DNA from: Pseudoalteromonas luteoviolacea S2607
GTDB lineage: Bacteria; Pseudomonadota; Gammaproteobacteria; Enterobacterales; Alteromonadaceae
Reading direction: 5' to 3'
NCBI RefSeq assembly: GCF_001625575.1
Contig: NZ_AUXV01000034.1
Span: 62,001 to 126,000, forward strand
Length of the DNA stretch: 64,000 bases
Part shown: piece after piece, positions 27,180 to 37,101 of the stretch
How positions within the stretch are numbered: the first letter of the stretch is position 1
Layout: each line of letters opens with the position of its first letter
Program-made: the position numbers and the translations under genes
The notes under the pieces: generated by a model
The model's database searches: none
What the model saw: only the letters and a program-made list of their open reading frames with translations
Told to the model about the DNA's origin: nothing

Positions 27180-30100
27180 AGAAACATCTCCTCTGAAGAA
27201 TCGTTCGAAGAATCGCTCGAGGAGCCGCTCGAAGAGTCGGAAGAACGCGCTTCTTCAGTCACCGATTCAAGAGAGGCATGAATACGCATCCATTTCGCCA
27301 GCGCTGCAACACTCGGCCGTTCAAACAATATCCGCATTGGCATCGTGACACCCAGTTGCTCTTGAATCAGGCCAACACACTGAACAGCCAGTAAAGAGTG
27401 CCCGCCCATCACAAAGAAACTATCTGTCACGCCACACTGAGGTACATCAAGAACCTGCATGAAAATGGTGAGTAATGAGTGTTCTAGTTCCGTTTGCGGT
27501 GTCACCACCTCACGCTGTGCACATATGTTGTGCGCCACACTCCGTAGCTTCTGCGTATCTACTTTACCGTTGACTGTCAGGGGGATACTTGCCACTTGAA
27601 TTATTCGATGAGGCAACATATAAGCAGGCAATTGCGTCGCGAGTTGCGCTTGTAATTGCGCTAGCTCTGCTTCACTAAGCAACTTCGCGCAAGTGCCCTC
27701 CAACTCAACATTATTGCTCACAATAAACCCTTCAAGGTTGTCCTGCTTTTCATTGAGCAATACACAGGCATCAGCAACCTCAGTGAACTGCTTTAAGTAA
27801 TGCTCAATTTCATGAAGTTCAATGCGATAACCCCGCAGTTTTATTTGTTCATCCGTTCGCCCTTCAAAACTTAACTGAAGTTTTTTCGAAATGGGATCAA
27901 CAATCCACCGTGCTTTGTCGCCAGTGCGATAATATCGCAAGCTGTCTTTTTGCACTCCGAAGGTCAAATTTACAAATTTTTCTTGATATTGCGGTAGGTC
28001 TGTCATGTAACCAGGCGTAACTCCCTCTCCACAAATATATAACTCACCACTGACGCCCTGTGGCACCAGTTGCTGCTCAGCATCTAGCACCACACACTGG
28101 CTGTGGGGCAGTGGTATGCCAATGGGGACTTGCCGTATATGGGCGTTATTTAACATCCGTAGTGTATCCCGGTTACAATGGTAAACGCAGGTACCTACCG
28201 TAGTCTCGGTAGGGCCGTACTCATTGATCCACAGAGCTTTGGGTATAAACTTACTGAGGTTGTTTAGGACTTCGCAAGTCAGCGCCTCTCCCCCTATCAC
28301 CACTTGATGCTTAGCGTTAAATGTGCGTTGCAAGGACATCTGTTTCGCAATTTCGTAAGCGCCTTGTAAATGTGCTGGCGTCACTTTAAATAGCTTGGCA
28401 TTATCCGAAAACAAGTGTTTCGCAAGTTGCGGTAACATTTGCTCGCTATCATCTAAAAATTCAATGCCCATACCGGCTAACAGCCCACCCCACAATGAGG
28501 TCACCGTCGCATCAAATGCGAGAGGCGTACTCACAACACTGCTCACCAAATCGCAATTGGTATAATCTCTGACAACGTAGGACAAATAGTGATATAAATT
28601 GTGATGTGTGATTTTTACCCCCTTTGGTTGACCCGTCGTGCCCGAGGTATAAATCATGTAAGCCACATCACTCACTTTCGACTTTGGTAAATCCCCTTCA
28701 CTATTTTGCCAAGCGTCCACTTCATCGATGCAAAACAAAGTCAGCGGTGTTTGTTCTATAGAGTCAGAGAGATTGGCTAATGTTTGTTTTAGTTCATTTC
28801 GAGTGATAAGTCCTGTCGCAAGGCTATCTTGCAAAATAAACTGGATACGCTGAGAAGGTAATTTGGGATCTATGGGCACATACGCACACCCTGACCGTAA
28901 AATCGCTAACAAGGAAATGGCCATATCCGCAGAAGGTGAGAGGCACACCGCTACCCGCTGACCTGCCTTCACACCTTGTTGTAATAAGTGACTTGCCAGT
29001 TCACCTGAGCGTTGCCAAAGTTCACCATAACTTAGGCTTGCCCCTTTGCTATCGCTCACCGCTTGTTTATTTTTTTGCAGGTAAGCAATGTTTTCAAACC
29101 TGTCATGTAGGCATAATGGTGCGTGTTCATGCGCTTTTGCCATCGCCCCAGCATGAACCATCGCTGTTTGCTGAGCATCGCTGAGAATCGGTAATTGGCT
29201 CACAAGCAAGTCGGGGGTTTGCAATGCCGACTCAATCAACTGGGTAAATGCTTGCGCAAAACCAGCAATTGTTTGCTTGCTGAAAAGCGCACTACTGAAA
29301 TTCCACTCAAGCTCAATACCATCTCCTCGCTCAATGGCATTCACTTCAAGGTCAAATTTCATGCTTGGAGCTTCAGCAGGCTCCATTTCAATATGTAGAT
29401 GGGGCAGAGCAAAATCTGCAGTTTCATTGTTTTGCAACGCAAATAATATTTGAAATAGTGGCTGATGACTCAAACTCCGTTGGGGTGTTAGTGCCTCGAC
29501 CAGCTGCTCAAACGGCAATGCCTGATGCTTGAATGCACCTAGAATAATATCCTTCTGTTGTGCTAACCATGCGTTGAATGTCAGTGCCTTATCCACTTTA
29601 CCGCGGATCACTAAAGTGTTTACAAAAAAACCAATTAAATCATTTAAAGCCTGCTGCTCTCTGCCCGCAACAGGTGAGCCAATCGTCACATCATTGACCC
29701 CACTTAATCGCATGACTAATAACGTAAAGGCGCTGTGCAACCACATAAACAGAGTCACCCCTTGTGCCTGACAGTGCGCTCGAATAGCGGCTGTAGTGGT
29801 GGCATCCAATGCCATGTTATGACGTAGCCCCGTCAACAACTGTACTTTAGGGCGTGCATAATCTAGCGGTAATTGGTGTAGTACAGGACAGTCATCAAGG
29901 ACCTGTTTCCAGTATTCAAGTGCAGCAGTTTGCGTTTGTGTTACGGCTTCTTGGCGCTGCCAGTGGGCAAAGTCGGCATATTGTATCGCGAGCGGTTTAG
30001 CTAGGTGACTAGGTAGCGGGAAGTTTTTCTCGTCACTATGATAGCGATAAAAAGCAATTAACTCGCGTACTAAAATCGCCATTGACCAACCATCGCTGGC

Positions 30101-33100
30101 AATATGGTGCATATTAAAATGCACCCAGTATTTTTGCTCCTCTCGCTTAATGACGGTGACACGCAACATGACGTCCTGGCTCAAATCAAATGGCTTATTG
30201 CAAACTTGTGTGACCAACTGATTTTCCTTTTGAGCTTGTTCACTGGCGGGCAACATCGAGAGGTCTTCATATACTAGTGGCGTCTCAACCTGCTTGCGCG
30301 GTAATTGCTCTGGGGCCTCTTTGCTGGCTCCTGGGAGGATGATAGAGCGCAATACTTCATGCCTATCGATCACACTGGCTAACGCCGCACTAAAGGCACA
30401 GAGGTCAAATTCTCCTGTGAATATAAAGCTTGCAGGCATATGGTATTGCGCGCTGCCTGTTTGCAGTTGGTCAATTAACCACAACCTTTGTTGAGCAAAT
30501 GACAGAGGTAGTGTGTCAGACCTGGACGCTACGGTAATTTCTTGCTCTTTTGTTAGCTTTTCAAACTGTGGTAAAACAGCAGCTAAAGCACTAATACTGG
30601 GTGTTTTAAATAACTGTGGCAATGTAATATCAATTTGTTTTTCTTGCCTAATTTGGCTGATTAGGCGAATGGCCAGCAAAGAGTGTCCACCTAACTCAAA
30701 AAAGCTATCATCGAGTCCAATTTGACCCGTTAGCAGTACTTCACTATATAAATTCAGTAAATACTGCTCCACGTCAGTCAACGCCTCTGGATGCGTACAA
30801 GGCTTATTAATACTGCGTATTAAATTGTCACGCTGCACATCGATCAAAGCTTGTTTATCGACTTTTCCGTTGCGTGTCAGAGGAATAACATCAACAGAGT
30901 GATACACCGCCGGCAACATGTACGGTGGCAACTCGTTAGCAAGCTGTTGACGCACAGCTCGTTCACCAAGCTGGGCTCCAGATTTAAATACGATATGTGC
31001 GACAATGGCCTGCTGTTTGTCGTCAATAGTGAGCGCGCAGTCGCCCACCTCTGGAATTGCCCGAATACAATGTAAAACAGCGTCTAAATCTACTCGGTAG
31101 CCACGCAATTTAACTTGCTCATCCGCTCGGCCAAGATAACGCAGGTGCTGGGGCCATCCGTTATCATCTAGATGCCACTTCACGACATCCCCTGATCGGT
31201 AACAATGTTGCTCGTGCATTTGGGCCACCTTACGCACGCCAAATTTTTGCGCTGTTAACTCAGGCTGATTGATATAACCTGCACTCACCACCTTGCCCGC
31301 TATCAGTAACTCTCCGGGCATATTACGGACCACAGGCTGATCAAACTCGTCAACAACCAACATATTAACGCCCTCAATAGGCAGACCAATGGGCACGTCT
31401 TTAGTGGCCCGCAATTGCTCAGGGGACATCTCATTTGTAACTTCAAAAACACTGACGCCAACAGTGGTTTCGGTAGGCCCGTATTCATTTATCCAACGAC
31501 AATGAGGTAACTTCATTCGCAGTGCAGCAATCAAGTCACTTTCAAGCATTTCTCCACCCACAACCACCGTGTGTGGTGTCAGGCACTCACTGGACTCGCT
31601 AGAGAGCGCCAAAACAGCGCGTAAATGTGCGGGAGTTAACTTAAATAGACGCGCTTCATCTTGCCACAACAGCTGAATGATCTCGGGGATCAATTCGGCA
31701 CCTTGATGCACAATAGTCAGTGACGTGCCTGACATTAAAGCTGGCATAATCGCCGTAATTGTCGCATCAAATGCCACAGGCGTGCTCATTACCGCACCTG
31801 CTAACTGTAGCTGTGCTCCTAAATATTGACGTTGTGCATGTTGCAAATACCCTTGTAGATTACCCTGTGAAATAGGCACTCCTTTTGGCGTACCCGTAGA
31901 ACCTGAGGTATAAATGATATAACTGAGTCTTTCCGCTTCGGGCAATGCACAGACTGCTAATTCATCAGCACTGGGCAAGTGAGATGGATAAGCACTAAGC
32001 AAAGAGTCTTCTTCAAGTGCATCATCCAATAATAAAAAGTCAGTACCTGCTTCAATTAGCTTTTCGGCTTCTTCACTCATAGCCAATGTCAGCATCACCT
32101 CGGCATCTTCTACAATATGCGCCAATACTTTTGTTGGTGTATCACCATGCAGCGGTACATAAACATGACCCGCTTTGGCAATACCTAGCATCGCAATGGG
32201 TATAAGTGGCCCAGATTCCAAAAGCAAAGCTATGCGGCTTTGTGCAGGAAACGCCATTTCCAGTAAGCAGTGCGCAAGCTGGTTAGAGATCTGCTCTAAA
32301 GCGTGGTAGGTGAATTTTGTATCACCAAAATACAGCGCATCGCGATCGGGGTAGCGAGTCGCTGCATCTGAAACCTGATTTGCCCAAGATCGAGGCTCTG
32401 AATGCACAAACTCTATCGATTGAGACTTGGTAATAAACAATTGCTGAGCCTGTAATGACCACAATTGCAACTGCGATAGCACCACCTCTGGATCAGCCAA
32501 ACACTGCTGTAACACCAGCTGATATTGCTCACTAAACGCCACGATACTTTGCTCATCCCAAAGTGCTGTATCGTACAGCCACTCAATCACGCAATGCGCC
32601 TCACTATCAATGACCGAGACCTCTAAGTCCAACTTTGCATTGCGTGTGGTTTGCGTATGTAGTGCCACGTCAAGACCATCGAGCTGCAGCGCTTCGTTTA
32701 CTTCATTATTCACCCTAAACACTATTTGCGACAAAGGGTGCAACGCCAAACTACGTGCTACTTTCAACTCGTCAACTAACGTATCAAAGGGAATATCTTG
32801 GTGCTGTTGCACTGTTGCCAATTGTGCTTGCGTCTGGCTCAGTGCAGTCAAAAAGTCGATATTATCTGTGTGTCGGTCTCTTAAAATTAACGTATTGATA
32901 AAATTACCAATCAGCGGTTCAAATGCTTGCATTGAACGGCCTGATACCGGTGTGGCAATGACCACTTCACGCCGCTGCTGTGCACGGCTTAGCCAAAGGC
33001 TAAACACCGTTTTTAAAACCTGAAATAGGGTGTAACCAGATTCATGGCAAAATGCCTTGAGTGATTGTCGCAAGGCCTTTGGCAATTCAATACAAAGTAA

Positions 33101-36100
33101 ACCGCCTCCTTGAATTACCTGATTTGGCCTATCTCTATCGGTAGGTAATGCATGCTCAAGCGGCAACGCATCTAACTCTTTTTGCCAAAATGCTAAGCTG
33201 GATTGCCATTTTTCCGACTGTGCAACCCGCAGTTGCCAGTCTATGTAGTCCATGTATGAATATTGCAGAGCTTTGGGGGCATGGGCCAACCCTGACAGTA
33301 AGCGGCCATACGCTTCACCTATCGCTTGTGCCAATAAACCAATGGACCACCCATCTGATACTATGTGGTGCATAGTGATAAGCAGCACATGCTCTTGCTC
33401 AGCCAGCTTTTGCACTTTCGCCCGCAGCAGTAGCTCAGTAGACAAATTAAAAGACAGCTCAGCATCATGCGCGACTGTTTGGGCGACTTGATGTGATTGA
33501 GCTCGTGAGGGCATTGCACTTAAATCTTCAAAGCCCAGCTCAAACGTGAGCGCTGAATTGTGGGTTTGATATACATTCCCACCTGCGTCTTGATGATAGT
33601 TAAAGGTCAGTATCTTTTGTGTCTCAATAACCTGAATAAATGCCTGCTCTAAACACCTTAAGTTCAAAGGGCCCTTCAAAGTGTAAACGCCTTGCAGGTT
33701 ATATTGATGGCTGTGACCCTGAATATGGTCTACGAACCATATGCGTTGCTGTGCGAATGACAAGGGATATTGCGATGTTTCAGCCACATTACGCAGTTCA
33801 ACCTGTGCAGTACCCACTTCATACGCTTTTATGCATTCAGCTAAATCGGCAACACTGGGGTTTGCAAAAATCTCTTTTAAACTCAATGTCACTGAAAATG
33901 TTTCTGTTATTTCATTCAACAGGCGCATGGCCAACAAAGAATGGCCCCCGACACTGAAAAAACTGTGCGTAATGCCAATGCCGGTACATCCTGTAATAGA
34001 CTCAAACAGGGCAATTAATTGTCGTTGCAATGGCGTTTGTGGTGCCTGACTTTCGTCATTCAAAGACAATGTTAGCTGTTGTAAATGCGCACGATCTATT
34101 TTGCCATTTGCCAATTTGGGCAGACTGTTCAGTCTGATGAGGTAAGTCGGAATTAAATGCGCAGGCAATAACTGTTTTAGCTGGTGGCGGATATACGACG
34201 AGTCGAGATTATTGTCGCTGGCAATAAAATATCCCAGCAGAGTTTCCGTGCCTGATACCTCACGATGGATCACGGCAGCAGAGCTCACCTCTGGCAGCGA
34301 CGACAGTTTTGCTTCAATATCAGCCAAGTCGACTCTAAAGCCATTGATTTTAGGCTGCTTGTCCAAACGATTCAAAAATTCAATTTGATTCTCAAAATTG
34401 CACTTCACTCGATCACCAGTGCGATAATAGCGCTGTGACTGACCATCACTCCCAACAAGGTGCACAAAGCTCTTAGCTGTTTGCGTTTCATCATTCACAT
34501 AGCCCAGTGCCACACTTGATCCACCAATAAAAAGCTCACCCGGTGTGCCGCGTGGCACCGGTTGTAGCCCAGCATCTAATATTGCAAATGAGGCATGTGA
34601 AAACGGCTGCCCTATGGGCACACTATACTTGTTAAACCCTTTTGGTACTTCAAAGGCGCAGACACCAATGCACGTCTCAGTCGGACCATAGTGATTAAGT
34701 ATGCGCTCTGTACTTGGTAATGAATATAAATCAGTCACCAACTGCGTACTCAAGGACTCTCCGCCTAAAACCCACTGCGTTATCTTGAGTCCATCAACGG
34801 ACATAAGCCAAGGCAACAACTCTTTGGTGAAAGAAGGTGTGAGTTTTACAAAATTGACACCGTGTTTAACTAGCGAGTCCACTAAAATAGCGGGCTCATG
34901 AGTATTGCTTAAAACGACGCTGCCGCCACCTGCAAGCACAGGGAATATACCTGTTAAGCCGAGATCTGTTGCAAGCCCAGTGACTACACCCGCGCAAGTG
35001 TCATTGCCAAACTCGGCGTACTCAGACACGCCAGCGACATACTGCGCAAGCGCTTCATGGCTAAGCTCAGCCCCCTTTGGCTTGCCAGTACTACCTGAGG
35101 TAAACATGATATAGGCGATATCACCTGCATTAGGGAACGCAATAACTGTGCTATCAGCTTGCACATTGCCAAGCAAATTAGGACTGAGGACTTTTATACT
35201 ATGCGATTCTAACTCCCGCAGCCCTTCCCTATGAGCGTCAGGTGCTAACAACCAATCACTGTTTGCTTGGCTCATTATCTCTAAAATACGCGCAACAGGC
35301 GTTGTGCTATCAATTGGCAAGTAAGTGATGCCAGCGCGCATAGCACTCAGCATCCAAATAACACTGTCCACTTCTTTGCTTACCAACAAAGTTAGTGGGG
35401 CTCCCCTCCCCTCAATTTCGCCCAGTAAAAGGCCTGCCAACACATCCACTTGTGCGCAAAGTGTGCTATAGGTCAAAGCTTTAGCAACATGCGATGCATC
35501 TGTGCTTGCCTGAATTAAAGCTGTGTTATTGGGGTGTGCTTGTGCACCTTGATAAATGGCTTCAATCACCGTTGTTGGCGCATCAACCCCAGCAGCGGAA
35601 AATGCCGATATGCTGTCTATCATGTGAGTTGACAACAGCTTAATTTGACTGAGTGGCACATCCCCTTTGTTATTTAAAACGTCGTTAATGATAGCCTTAT
35701 AATCATTGGCAAATTGCGCAACAAACTGTCTATCAAACAAGGTACTTGCATAGTCAAAACACAGTTCTGTACCACGCTGAACATCGTTGATACTCAATGT
35801 TAAATCATATTTTGCAGTGCGATTATCCAACGCTTGCAAAGCGCCAGTCAAAGTACCACTAGATAGGGACTGTTTGGCTACCCCGTTGTAATTGAATAAG
35901 ATTTGAAATAGTGCAGAATGTGAGGTGGACTTTGCCAGATCCATCGCATCAATAATATCTTCAACCGCAACCGCTTGATTCGCCAAGCTTTCAACAGACT
36001 GAGCTTGTGTTTGCTTAAGAAACTCGTGCAGTGATAATTCGCCCGAGACGTTAATCCGCATAGGTAACGTGTTGATAAAACACCCAATTATAGACTCAAA

Positions 36101-37099
36101 ATCGTGATGTTCACGATTCAGTACCGGTACACCCACTGTAATGTCTTCGCTTTGGCTATAGCGATAAAGTAAAGCGTAAAAGATCCCGAGATAGCCTGCA
36201 AAAGAGGTGATCCCGAGTGCTTGGCAGTGGTGACTAAACTGTAAAGATTCATCATCGCTCAATAATAAACTGAGCTGAGCGCCTTGATAATGCTTATAAA
36301 CGCCACGTGGCGTGCTAGTTGGCAACTCAAACACCGTAAAATCTGCCAAAGAAGATTGCCAATATGCAAGCTGTGATTGGTACTCAGCCGTTTGTTGATA
36401 CTGACTTTCCCAATGGACAAAATCCAAATACTGCAATGCTGGAGCTTGGTGCTGAGCGCCAGCTAGTTCATCCAACAGAGCTTGCGTAAAGAGTTTGATC
36501 GACCAACCATCTGCCACAATGTGATGCATGCACAGGTATAACCACTCTCCGCGGCCTTGATGGGTGATTAAGCTTGCTTGCACTAATAGATCGGATGCCA
36601 GATCAAAACGGTGTTGAAGTTGCTCTTGAATTAGCGCAGTCGCCACCTCGTTGTCAACGTCCACTGTGGCCAAAATCTCACTGACATGCAATACAGCCTC
36701 TTGATCAACGACCTGTTTAACGACTTCACCATCTTGACGAAATCGACTACGGAGTACGTCATGTTGCTGCAACACTGTATTTATCGCCAGCTCAACTTGT
36801 GCTTTGGAAAACGGCTGAGACAATTTCAACAGGCCAGCCATATTATATGCACTGAGCTCATTTTCATACTTATCTAAAAACCAAATACGTTGCTGAGCCC
36901 GTGATAACCTACCTATCTTTTGATGGTGCCTTTGCATGTAGGTGATTAACTCAGATTTGTGGGCACGTATCAGCGCTAACTTTTCTGCGGGAATATCGCT
37001 ATTGCGACTCCTGAGCTTAAGACGCCCGTCTTGTAAATACACAAATATCCCTTGGCCATCTAACTCGGCCAACAAAGTTTCTATCGCTGAATTTTCCAT
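27176..37099 (-). CDS. NRPS, three C-A-PCP modules (predicted Asp, Asn, Asn)
   Basis: The middle synthetase, 3307 residues. A TubC-like docking domain (1-55) is followed by C (HHIVADG, His193), A (pocket DLTKVGHIGK: Asp; D235 equivalent Asp712), PCP (Ser1054); C (HHIVSDG, His1245), A (pocket DATKVGEVGK: Asn-like; Asp1778), PCP (Ser2140); C (HHIASDG, His2332), A (pocket DATKVGEVGK again; Asp2863), PCP (Ser3235). There is no epimerase domain, so all three residues should be L. The extreme C-terminus is Ser/Asp/Asn-rich and ends SSEEMFL, the kind of acidic short motif that TubC-type docking domains accept. The ATG lies two bases after the upstream gene's stop, and its TGA overlaps the next start by four bases. 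Specificities are read by eye from the pocket positions. Confidence 0.97.
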   Translation of the reverse strand: MENSAIETLLAELDGQGIFVYLQDGRLKLRSRNSDIPAEKLALIRAHKSELITYMQRHHQKIGRLSRAQQRIWFLDKYENELSAYNMAGLLKLSQPFSKAQVELAINTVLQQHDVLRSRFRQDGEVVKQVVDQEAVLHVSEILATVDVDNEVATALIQEQLQHRFDLASDLLVQASLITHQGRGEWLYLCMHHIVADGWSIKLFTQALLDELAGAQHQAPALQYLDFVHWESQYQQTAEYQSQLAYWQSSLADFTVFELPTSTPRGVYKHYQGAQLSLLLSDDESLQFSHHCQALGITSFAGYLGIFYALLYRYSQSEDITVGVPVLNREHHDFESIIGCFINTLPMRINVSGELSLHEFLKQTQAQSVESLANQAVAVEDIIDAMDLAKSTSHSALFQILFNYNGVAKQSLSSGTLTGALQALDNRTAKYDLTLSINDVQRGTELCFDYASTLFDRQFVAQFANDYKAIINDVLNNKGDVPLSQIKLLSTHMIDSISAFSAAGVDAPTTVIEAIYQGAQAHPNNTALIQASTDASHVAKALTYSTLCAQVDVLAGLLLGEIEGRGAPLTLLVSKEVDSVIWMLSAMRAGITYLPIDSTTPVARILEIMSQANSDWLLAPDAHREGLRELESHSIKVLSPNLLGNVQADSTVIAFPNAGDIAYIMFTSGSTGKPKGAELSHEALAQYVAGVSEYAEFGNDTCAGVVTGLATDLGLTGIFPVLAGGGSVVLSNTHEPAILVDSLVKHGVNFVKLTPSFTKELLPWLMSVDGLKITQWVLGGESLSTQLVTDLYSLPSTERILNHYGPTETCIGVCAFEVPKGFNKYSVPIGQPFSHASFAILDAGLQPVPRGTPGELFIGGSSVALGYVNDETQTAKSFVHLVGSDGQSQRYYRTGDRVKCNFENQIEFLNRLDKQPKINGFRVDLADIEAKLSSLPEVSSAAVIHREVSGTETLLGYFIASDNNLDSSYIRHQLKQLLPAHLIPTYLIRLNSLPKLANGKIDRAHLQQLTLSLNDESQAPQTPLQRQLIALFESITGCTGIGITHSFFSVGGHSLLAMRLLNEITETFSVTLSLKEIFANPSVADLAECIKAYEVGTAQVELRNVAETSQYPLSFAQQRIWFVDHIQGHSHQYNLQGVYTLKGPLNLRCLEQAFIQVIETQKILTFNYHQDAGGNVYQTHNSALTFELGFEDLSAMPSRAQSHQVAQTVAHDAELSFNLSTELLLRAKVQKLAEQEHVLLITMHHIVSDGWSIGLLAQAIGEAYGRLLSGLAHAPKALQYSYMDYIDWQLRVAQSEKWQSSLAFWQKELDALPLEHALPTDRDRPNQVIQGGGLLCIELPKALRQSLKAFCHESGYTLFQVLKTVFSLWLSRAQQRREVVIATPVSGRSMQAFEPLIGNFINTLILRDRHTDNIDFLTALSQTQAQLATVQQHQDIPFDTLVDELKVARSLALHPLSQIVFRVNNEVNEALQLDGLDVALHTQTTRNAKLDLEVSVIDSEAHCVIEWLYDTALWDEQSIVAFSEQYQLVLQQCLADPEVVLSQLQLWSLQAQQLFITKSQSIEFVHSEPRSWANQVSDAATRYPDRDALYFGDTKFTYHALEQISNQLAHCLLEMAFPAQSRIALLLESGPLIPIAMLGIAKAGHVYVPLHGDTPTKVLAHIVEDAEVMLTLAMSEEAEKLIEAGTDFLLLDDALEEDSLLSAYPSHLPSADELAVCALPEAERLSYIIYTSGSTGTPKGVPISQGNLQGYLQHAQRQYLGAQLQLAGAVMSTPVAFDATITAIMPALMSGTSLTIVHQGAELIPEIIQLLWQDEARLFKLTPAHLRAVLALSSESSECLTPHTVVVGGEMLESDLIAALRMKLPHCRWINEYGPTETTVGVSVFEVTNEMSPEQLRATKDVPIGLPIEGVNMLVVDEFDQPVVRNMPGELLIAGKVVSAGYINQPELTAQKFGVRKVAQMHEQHCYRSGDVVKWHLDDNGWPQHLRYLGRADEQVKLRGYRVDLDAVLHCIRAIPEVGDCALTIDDKQQAIVAHIVFKSGAQLGERAVRQQLANELPPYMLPAVYHSVDVIPLTRNGKVDKQALIDVQRDNLIRSINKPCTHPEALTDVEQYLLNLYSEVLLTGQIGLDDSFFELGGHSLLAIRLISQIRQEKQIDITLPQLFKTPSISALAAVLPQFEKLTKEQEITVASRSDTLPLSFAQQRLWLIDQLQTGSAQYHMPASFIFTGEFDLCAFSAALASVIDRHEVLRSIILPGASKEAPEQLPRKQVETPLVYEDLSMLPASEQAQKENQLVTQVCNKPFDLSQDVMLRVTVIKREEQKYWVHFNMHHIASDGWSMAILVRELIAFYRYHSDEKNFPLPSHLAKPLAIQYADFAHWQRQEAVTQTQTAALEYWKQVLDDCPVLHQLPLDYARPKVQLLTGLRHNMALDATTTAAIRAHCQAQGVTLFMWLHSAFTLLVMRLSGVNDVTIGSPVAGREQQALNDLIGFFVNTLVIRGKVDKALTFNAWLAQQKDIILGAFKHQALPFEQLVEALTPQRSLSHQPLFQILFALQNNETADFALPHLHIEMEPAEAPSMKFDLEVNAIERGDGIELEWNFSSALFSKQTIAGFAQAFTQLIESALQTPDLLVSQLPILSDAQQTAMVHAGAMAKAHEHAPLCLHDRFENIAYLQKNKQAVSDSKGASLSYGELWQRSGELASHLLQQGVKAGQRVAVCLSPSADMAISLLAILRSGCAYVPIDPKLPSQRIQFILQDSLATGLITRNELKQTLANLSDSIEQTPLTLFCIDEVDAWQNSEGDLPKSKVSDVAYMIYTSGTTGQPKGVKITHHNLYHYLSYVVRDYTNCDLVSSVVSTPLAFDATVTSLWGGLLAGMGIEFLDDSEQMLPQLAKHLFSDNAKLFKVTPAHLQGAYEIAKQMSLQRTFNAKHQVVIGGEALTCEVLNNLSKFIPKALWINEYGPTETTVGTCVYHCNRDTLRMLNNAHIRQVPIGIPLPHSQCVVLDAEQQLVPQGVSGELYICGEGVTPGYMTDLPQYQEKFVNLTFGVQKDSLRYYRTGDKARWIVDPISKKLQLSFEGRTDEQIKLRGYRIELHEIEHYLKQFTEVADACVLLNEKQDNLEGFIVSNNVELEGTCAKLLSEAELAQLQAQLATQLPAYMLPHRIIQVASIPLTVNGKVDTQKLRSVAHNICAQREVVTPQTELEHSLLTIFMQVLDVPQCGVTDSFFVMGGHSLLAVQCVGLIQEQLGVTMPMRILFERPSVAALAKWMRIHASLESVTEEARSSDSSSGSSSDSSNDSSEEMFL

Positions 37100-37101
37100 T
37101 C

